Part shown: positions 6,817 to 10,643 of the stretch, piece after piece
How the letters are laid out: every line of letters starts with the position of its first letter
How positions within the stretch are numbered: the stretch's first letter is position 1
DNA from: Anaerolineae bacterium
Lineage (GTDB): Bacteria; Chloroflexota; Anaerolineae; B4-G1
Reading direction: 5' to 3'
Length of the DNA stretch: 10,643 bases
Assembly (NCBI GenBank): GCA_030620125.1
Contig: JAUXFI010000052.1
Coordinates: 1 to 10,643 of the forward strand
Notes under the pieces: model-generated
Told to the model about the DNA's origin: nothing
Databases searched by the model: none
The model's input: only the letters and a program-made list of their open reading frames with translations
Position numbers and translations under genes: made by a program

Positions 6817-8537
6817 ATAAGCAAAAGGGAGAACGGAGAAAAAAGCTCCAGTGGAGACGGGTTGATCTTCACATTCACACCCCTGCCTCCACTGACTATC
6901 TAGAACAGGGAGTCTCGTATTTGGACATCCTACAAGCGGCTGAACGCAAGAGCCTGGACATTGTCGCTTTCACCGACCACAACACGGTAGCCGGTTGTCG
7001 AGCGATGCTGGAGGAAATCGAGGGCCTAGAGTTGCTCGAGCATCTGGGGCGGCTACAGCCGGAGGAGAAGCGCAGACTCGACGAGTATCGCCGCCTGCGG
7101 AAGAAGGTACTGGTGCTGCCGGGTTTTGAATTCACCGCCACTCTGGGCTTTCACATTCTCGGCATTTTCTCCCCCGATACCGACGTGCGAGAACTAGAGT
7201 TCATCCTGCGCCTGCTCAACGTCCCGCCGGACAAGCTCGACGTTGGCAGCACCGAGGTGGGGGCGACGACCGACGTATTGACGGCCTATCGGGTCATTGA
7301 CGATGCGAGTGGTATTGCCATCGCGGCCCACGCTAACACCAACCACGGCGTAGCGATGCGAGGGTTGGGATTCGGTGGACAGACGCGCATCGCTTACACC
7401 CAGGACCCCAACCTTCACGCGCTGGAGGTGACCGATCTCGAGAAGAAAGGGCGGCGCACGACAGCGCGCTTCTTCGACGGCTCGCGCCCGGAGTATCCGC
7501 GCCGTATGCATTGCATTCAAGGTTCCGATGCCCACCGGCTCACCCGGCACCCCAGGGATGCCAAGCACCTGGGCGTCGGTGAGCGGGTGACGGAGGTGCT
7601 GTTGCCTGAGGTCAGTTTTGGCGCGCTGCGGGAGGTGTTCCTGGGCAACGACTTTGCCCGCACTCGGCCCTACCATGCAGCCAAAGCGCCCGTGGATTAC
7701 ATCCAGGCGGCGCGGAAAGAAGGGCCCTCGATTGTGCAGAGCTTTCACGCGGGCTACACTCGCCGAGGCGGGCGGCTCTATGCCATTCTGGCCGACGTCT
7801 GCGCCTTTGCCAATACCAACGGAGGCGCCGTCTACGTCGGCATCAGCACCGACTCAAAGGAACAAACCCCTGGCGTGAGCAATCCCTCGCGGGTGGTCAG
7901 AGCATTGCAGGAGGAAATCGAACGCCGCACCACACCGCCTCTCGAGGTCACCGTGGACATACAGGAGACACAGGGGATGAAGGTGGTGCGGGTGGTTGTA
8001 CCCCGGGGCGACGATCCGCCTTACGCCATTGACGACAACAAAATCTACGTGCGCAGCGAGGCGGAGACCAATCTGGCGGTGCGAGATGAGATCGTGAGCC
8101 TGGTCAAACGGGCGCACGTGGGACCTGCGGTCGTGCCGGCGGAGGAACCTGCAAGGGAGCCGGTCTCCGACCGTGCTCCCATCGAACCGCCCCGAACGGG
8201 AGTGGAGATCGTGGAGACCCAGGAGCGCAAGGGCACGCTCTATCACACCATGCGCGATCTGCGCAACGGCAACGTGGTCAAGAACGTCACCCGCAAATCG
8301 GCGCGGCGGCTGTGGCACTATGCCATCGCCCAGGTTGAGGAGCAGCCAGTGGACGCGAGCAAGGTCGAGTGGCACGGAGACATCGGCCTGCTCAAGCGAC
8401 GGGAGCACAGTGGCTGGGCGCGCTACGACCTGGTGCAGCGAGAGGACGGCAAACTACGCATCTACTACGGAGTGACGGAGGACGGCATCCACGGGGAGTG
8501 GGCGCGATTGGTGGGGCTGGACGAGGAGAGTTCGTGA
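6813..8537 (+). CDS. PHP-domain phosphoesterase fused to an AlbA_2/Schlafen-like domain and an unknown C-terminal domain
   Basis: A 574-residue soluble protein in three parts. (1) PHP metal-dependent phosphoesterase domain, about 15-285: DLHIHTPAS (H20, H22), FTDHN (D55, H56), GFEF (E106), FHILG (H114), AAHAN (H173) and GSDAH (D239, H241), so the metal site looks complete. PHP domains hydrolyse phosphoester bonds in nucleic acids, nucleotides or sugar phosphates. (2) AlbA_2 (Schlafen AlbA-like) domain, about 300-435, with VCAFANTNGGAVYVGIS (F332-G338) and a later IYVRSEAETNLA (from 411). This fold is linked to nucleic-acid binding and is common beside regulators and defence proteins. (3) A Pro/Glu-rich linker (about 437-465), then a domain of about 100 residues (RKGTLYHTMRDLRNGNVVKN onward) that I do not recognise. 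Translational overlap with the receiver gene suggests joint function. Substrate unknown; processing of RNA or nucleotides under stress is only a guess. Confidence 0.88.
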   Translation: MNKQKGERRKKLQWRRVDLHIHTPASTDYLEQGVSYLDILQAAERKSLDIVAFTDHNTVAGCRAMLEEIEGLELLEHLGRLQPEEKRRLDEYRRLRKKVLVLPGFEFTATLGFHILGIFSPDTDVRELEFILRLLNVPPDKLDVGSTEVGATTDVLTAYRVIDDASGIAIAAHANTNHGVAMRGLGFGGQTRIAYTQDPNLHALEVTDLEKKGRRTTARFFDGSRPEYPRRMHCIQGSDAHRLTRHPRDAKHLGVGERVTEVLLPEVSFGALREVFLGNDFARTRPYHAAKAPVDYIQAARKEGPSIVQSFHAGYTRRGGRLYAILADVCAFANTNGGAVYVGISTDSKEQTPGVSNPSRVVRALQEEIERRTTPPLEVTVDIQETQGMKVVRVVVPRGDDPPYAIDDNKIYVRSEAETNLAVRDEIVSLVKRAHVGPAVVPAEEPAREPVSDRAPIEPPRTGVEIVETQERKGTLYHTMRDLRNGNVVKNVTRKSARRLWHYAIAQVEEQPVDASKVEWHGDIGLLKRREHSGWARYDLVQREDGKLRIYYGVTEDGIHGEWARLVGLDEESS

Positions 8538-8593
8538 GATCCCGCTACCGCTTCCTGTAAGGACCAGGTTGACCAAAGAGCTGGGGCCTGTCG

Positions 8594-10643
8594 GTGCGAC
8601 GTCGTGAACTGTTCCTCGACCTGGCTTGCCTGGCGCTGCTGGCGCTGATCGTCGCAGCGTTCTTCTGGCCTGTCATCCTGGCCGGGCAATGGATTCCGCG
8701 TGGTGGCGGTGACATGGTCTCCTTCCTGTGGCCCATGTACCGTTTCGCCGCGCGCAGCCTGCGGGCAGGTACCATCCCACTCTGGAATCCCCACCTCTAC
8801 AGCGGCGCTCCCTTCGTCGCCGACAATCAAGCGGGCGTCTTTTATCCCATCAACCTGCTGGTTTTTGCCCTCTTCGGCGAGCCTTCCTACGGCGTGATGG
8901 AGACGCTGGTCGTCTTTCACATCTGGCTGGCCGGCGCCGGTATGTTCGGTCTGGCGCGGGGGTTGGGCCTGCGACGGCCCGCCGCGCTGGTGGGTGGGGT
9001 AGCCTTCGCTCTCTCCGACCTGTTCGTGACCCACATCGGCAATCTGAACCTCAACGCGACGGCGGCCTGGCTCCCGCTGCTCCTGTTGCTGACCCATCGC
9101 GCCCTGACCAGGAGATCCCCCGCCTGGGCAGTTGGCGCTGGGGCGCTGCTGGCGGTGGCGGCGCTGGCAGGGCACGGCCAGATATTGCTCTTCCTGGCCT
9201 TGACATTCGTGCTCTACCTGCTCTACCGGTTGGCGGCGGACTGGCGGCGGGGCTGGCGGTACGAGTTGCGCACGCTGGGGCTGGCGGCGCTCACCGTCGC
9301 CGTGGGAGTGGGGGGAGCGGCGCTGATGCTGCTGCCAGCCTACGAGATGGCCGGACACACTGGCCGGGGGCAGTTGCCCTACGACGAAGCGACCCGTTAC
9401 TCGCTGCCGCCGCGAGCGCTGATCGGTCTGCTGGCCCCGGGCTTTTACGGGCGCGGGCTAACCGGCTTCTGGGGCCCCTGGGAGCGGGTCGAGGTGGGGT
9501 ACGTGGGCGTGGCGACGCTCGTACTGGCGGCGGTTGGCATGTGCGCCGGTTGTGGACTGTGGATCACGAGACTCAAATCCCACGCTTCACGCTTCACGTT
9601 TCCCGTTTCACGTTCGGGCTTCCCCACCGCCTTCTTCGCCCTCCTGGTACCGCTGGCGCTGCTCCTGGCGATGGGGCGCTACACGCCGCTCTACAGGCTG
9701 CTGTATCGTTACGCGCCCACCTTCGACCAGGTGCGGGTACCGGCGCGGCTGATCCTGCTGGCCGACCTGGGCCTGGCGGCTCTGGCGGCCTACGGTCTCG
9801 ACCAGCTTCTCAGACTTTGGAAGTCTTGTGAGACTTCTAAAGTCTGGGCTGGGCTGGGCGCGCTGGTTGCCGGAGGAATCCTGCTGGCCGTGGGGCTGCC
9901 GCAGGCACAAGCGGTCCCCCCGCCCGACCGTATCCCTCAGGCCACAGCGGGTATCATCGTCGCCGCCGCGCTGCTGGTAATCAGTGGCTTGCTCGTCTGG
10001 CTCGCGCGACGGCGTTCGTGGGTGGGCTGGCTGCTTCTGCTCCTGCTGGCAGTTGACCTGATCGGGCTAGGCTCCACGCTGGAGGCCGAGCCTAACGATC
10101 CCACGCTGGGCTTCCGCCACGAGGACATCGTCGCTTTCCTGCGGCAGGACCCCAACTTTTTCCGCATTGAGGGGGACGCCGGAGCCTGGCAGCCAGACGC
10201 GGCGCTGGTGCATGGCCTCTACGACATCAGCGGCGTCTACAACCCGCTGGGGCTGGCTCCCTACCAGGCCTACCGTTGGGCGGTGGGTGAGCGAGGCGCG
10301 CCGCTCTACAACCTGCTGGGGGCCAAGTACGTCCTGGCCGGCAAAGACAAGCCGCCCGGCGACGAGCGGCTGGCGCCGGTCTACACCGCAAACCCGGAAA
10401 TTGACGTCTACCTGAACACGGCGGCGTTGCCGCGGGCGCTGCTGGTCTACCGCTCGCAGGTGGTGGACGATCACGCAGCGGCCTGGCAGGCGATCCACTC
10501 GCCAGAGTTCGATCCCACGCAGACGGTGATCCTGGAGCATGACCAGCCGTTGGCCACCGACCCGGGCGCTGGAGTGCGCCACATCGCCTTTGTCCGCTAC
10601 GGGCTGAACGAGGTCGAGTTGGCGGTGCGCACGCCGGTGAGCG
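8594..10643 (+). CDS. YfhO-like polytopic membrane protein (putative GT-C type glycosyltransferase), 3' end outside window
   Basis: An open frame of 683 residues, truncated by the right edge. The start is uncertain: GTG at 8594 is the most likely, since the frame is closed by TGA at 8570-8572, but only a weak GGGG precedes it. The first helix (about 6-30) is followed by a loop GGGDMVSFLWPMYRFAARS (D40) and PLWNPHLYSGAPF (62-74), then many hydrophobic helices with short loops, and from about residue 490 a less hydrophobic region with FFRIEGDAG and SGVYNPLGLAPY. This pattern fits the YfhO family (bacterial membrane proteins tied to glycosylation of cell-surface polymers) and the wider GT-C fold, with the loops and tail outside the cytoplasm. 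Two repeats lie inside the coding sequence (9581-9615 and 9811-9846) and are read through in frame. It starts 56 bp after the PHP gene; co-transcription is possible but not shown. Confidence 0.82.
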   Translation, partial: MRRRELFLDLACLALLALIVAAFFWPVILAGQWIPRGGGDMVSFLWPMYRFAARSLRAGTIPLWNPHLYSGAPFVADNQAGVFYPINLLVFALFGEPSYGVMETLVVFHIWLAGAGMFGLARGLGLRRPAALVGGVAFALSDLFVTHIGNLNLNATAAWLPLLLLLTHRALTRRSPAWAVGAGALLAVAALAGHGQILLFLALTFVLYLLYRLAADWRRGWRYELRTLGLAALTVAVGVGGAALMLLPAYEMAGHTGRGQLPYDEATRYSLPPRALIGLLAPGFYGRGLTGFWGPWERVEVGYVGVATLVLAAVGMCAGCGLWITRLKSHASRFTFPVSRSGFPTAFFALLVPLALLLAMGRYTPLYRLLYRYAPTFDQVRVPARLILLADLGLAALAAYGLDQLLRLWKSCETSKVWAGLGALVAGGILLAVGLPQAQAVPPPDRIPQATAGIIVAAALLVISGLLVWLARRRSWVGWLLLLLLAVDLIGLGSTLEAEPNDPTLGFRHEDIVAFLRQDPNFFRIEGDAGAWQPDAALVHGLYDISGVYNPLGLAPYQAYRWAVGERGAPLYNLLGAKYVLAGKDKPPGDERLAPVYTANPEIDVYLNTAALPRALLVYRSQVVDDHAAAWQAIHSPEFDPTQTVILEHDQPLATDPGAGVRHIAFVRYGLNEVELAVRTPVS
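9581..9615. repeat. Heptanucleotide tandem repeat inside the YfhO-like gene
   Basis: Five head-to-tail 7-bp units: CACGCTT, CACGCTT, CACGTTT, CCCGTTT, CACGTTC (consensus CACGYTT). The array starts exactly at codon 330 and encodes the polar stretch HASRFTFPVSRS in a loop between membrane helices. A 7-bp unit shifts frame with each copy, so the present copy number keeps the gene open; gain or loss of one copy would break it. Confidence 0.82.
9811..9846. repeat. 36-bp palindromic element inside the YfhO-like gene
   Basis: Arms of 16 bp (9811-9826 and 9831-9846) around the 4-base loop TGTG. They differ at one position (9819 G against 9838 T), which still allows a G-U pair in RNA. Each arm is itself built of AGACTT/AAGTCT half-units. 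The total length is 36 bp, twelve codons, read through as LRLWKSCETSKVW between hydrophobic segments. It looks like an interspersed REP/MITE-type palindrome that entered a coding sequence without breaking it. Confidence 0.85.

Noticed and set aside
8465..9358. Long minus-strand frame of 297 codons opposite the YfhO-like gene
   Set aside because: Gln/His/Gly-rich antisense shadow of GC-rich coding DNA; no domain and no ribosome binding site of note.
8728..9831. Long plus-strand frame of 367 codons in another phase of the YfhO-like gene
   Set aside because: Its product is Arg/Gly/Ala-rich with no membrane pattern, whereas the frame from 8594 gives a coherent polytopic membrane protein to the window end.

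Overview
The window is a GC-rich bacterial chromosomal segment with AT-rich promoters. Split FeoB, short tandem repeats of 7-8 bp, a GACTT-type palindrome inside a gene, and a YfhO-like membrane protein suggest a member of the Chloroflexota (Anaerolineae-like). That assignment is inference from style and gene content; no marker here proves it.

Left part (1-2930, all minus strand): an iron-uptake locus. In transcription order it holds a DtxR-type metalloregulator with a FeoA domain fused to its C-terminus (1853-2851), a rho-independent terminator, two stand-alone FeoA proteins (1416-1649 and 1173-1406), a free FeoB GTPase domain (614-1120), and the start of the FeoB membrane subunit with its GDI helical domain (to 581, running off the left edge). 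The regulator has an exact sigma70 consensus promoter and all the DtxR metal ligands at a constant offset, so it probably senses Fe2+ and controls this locus. Two gene junctions carry short tandem repeats that begin at the upstream stop codon.

Middle (3044-3488): rpmB (ribosomal protein L28, zinc-ribbon type, minus strand) has its own promoter and a compound terminator. Divergent from it, a plus-strand promoter drives a stress/proteolysis operon.

Right part (3489-8537, plus strand): an Hsp20 small heat-shock gene interrupted by one in-frame TAG, then lon (ATP-dependent protease), a single-domain response regulator, and a three-part protein (PHP metal-dependent phosphoesterase domain, AlbA_2/Schlafen-like domain, unrecognised C-terminal domain). 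Lon, the receiver and the PHP protein are joined by two successive ATGA stop/start overlaps, so they are probably translationally coupled. This is the most system-like arrangement in the window. From 8594 to the right edge lies most of a large YfhO-like polytopic membrane protein whose coding sequence contains a 7-bp tandem repeat and a 36-bp palindrome, both read through in frame.

No tRNA, rRNA, CRISPR array, transposase or phage gene was seen. No gene-free stretch exceeds about 300 bases.
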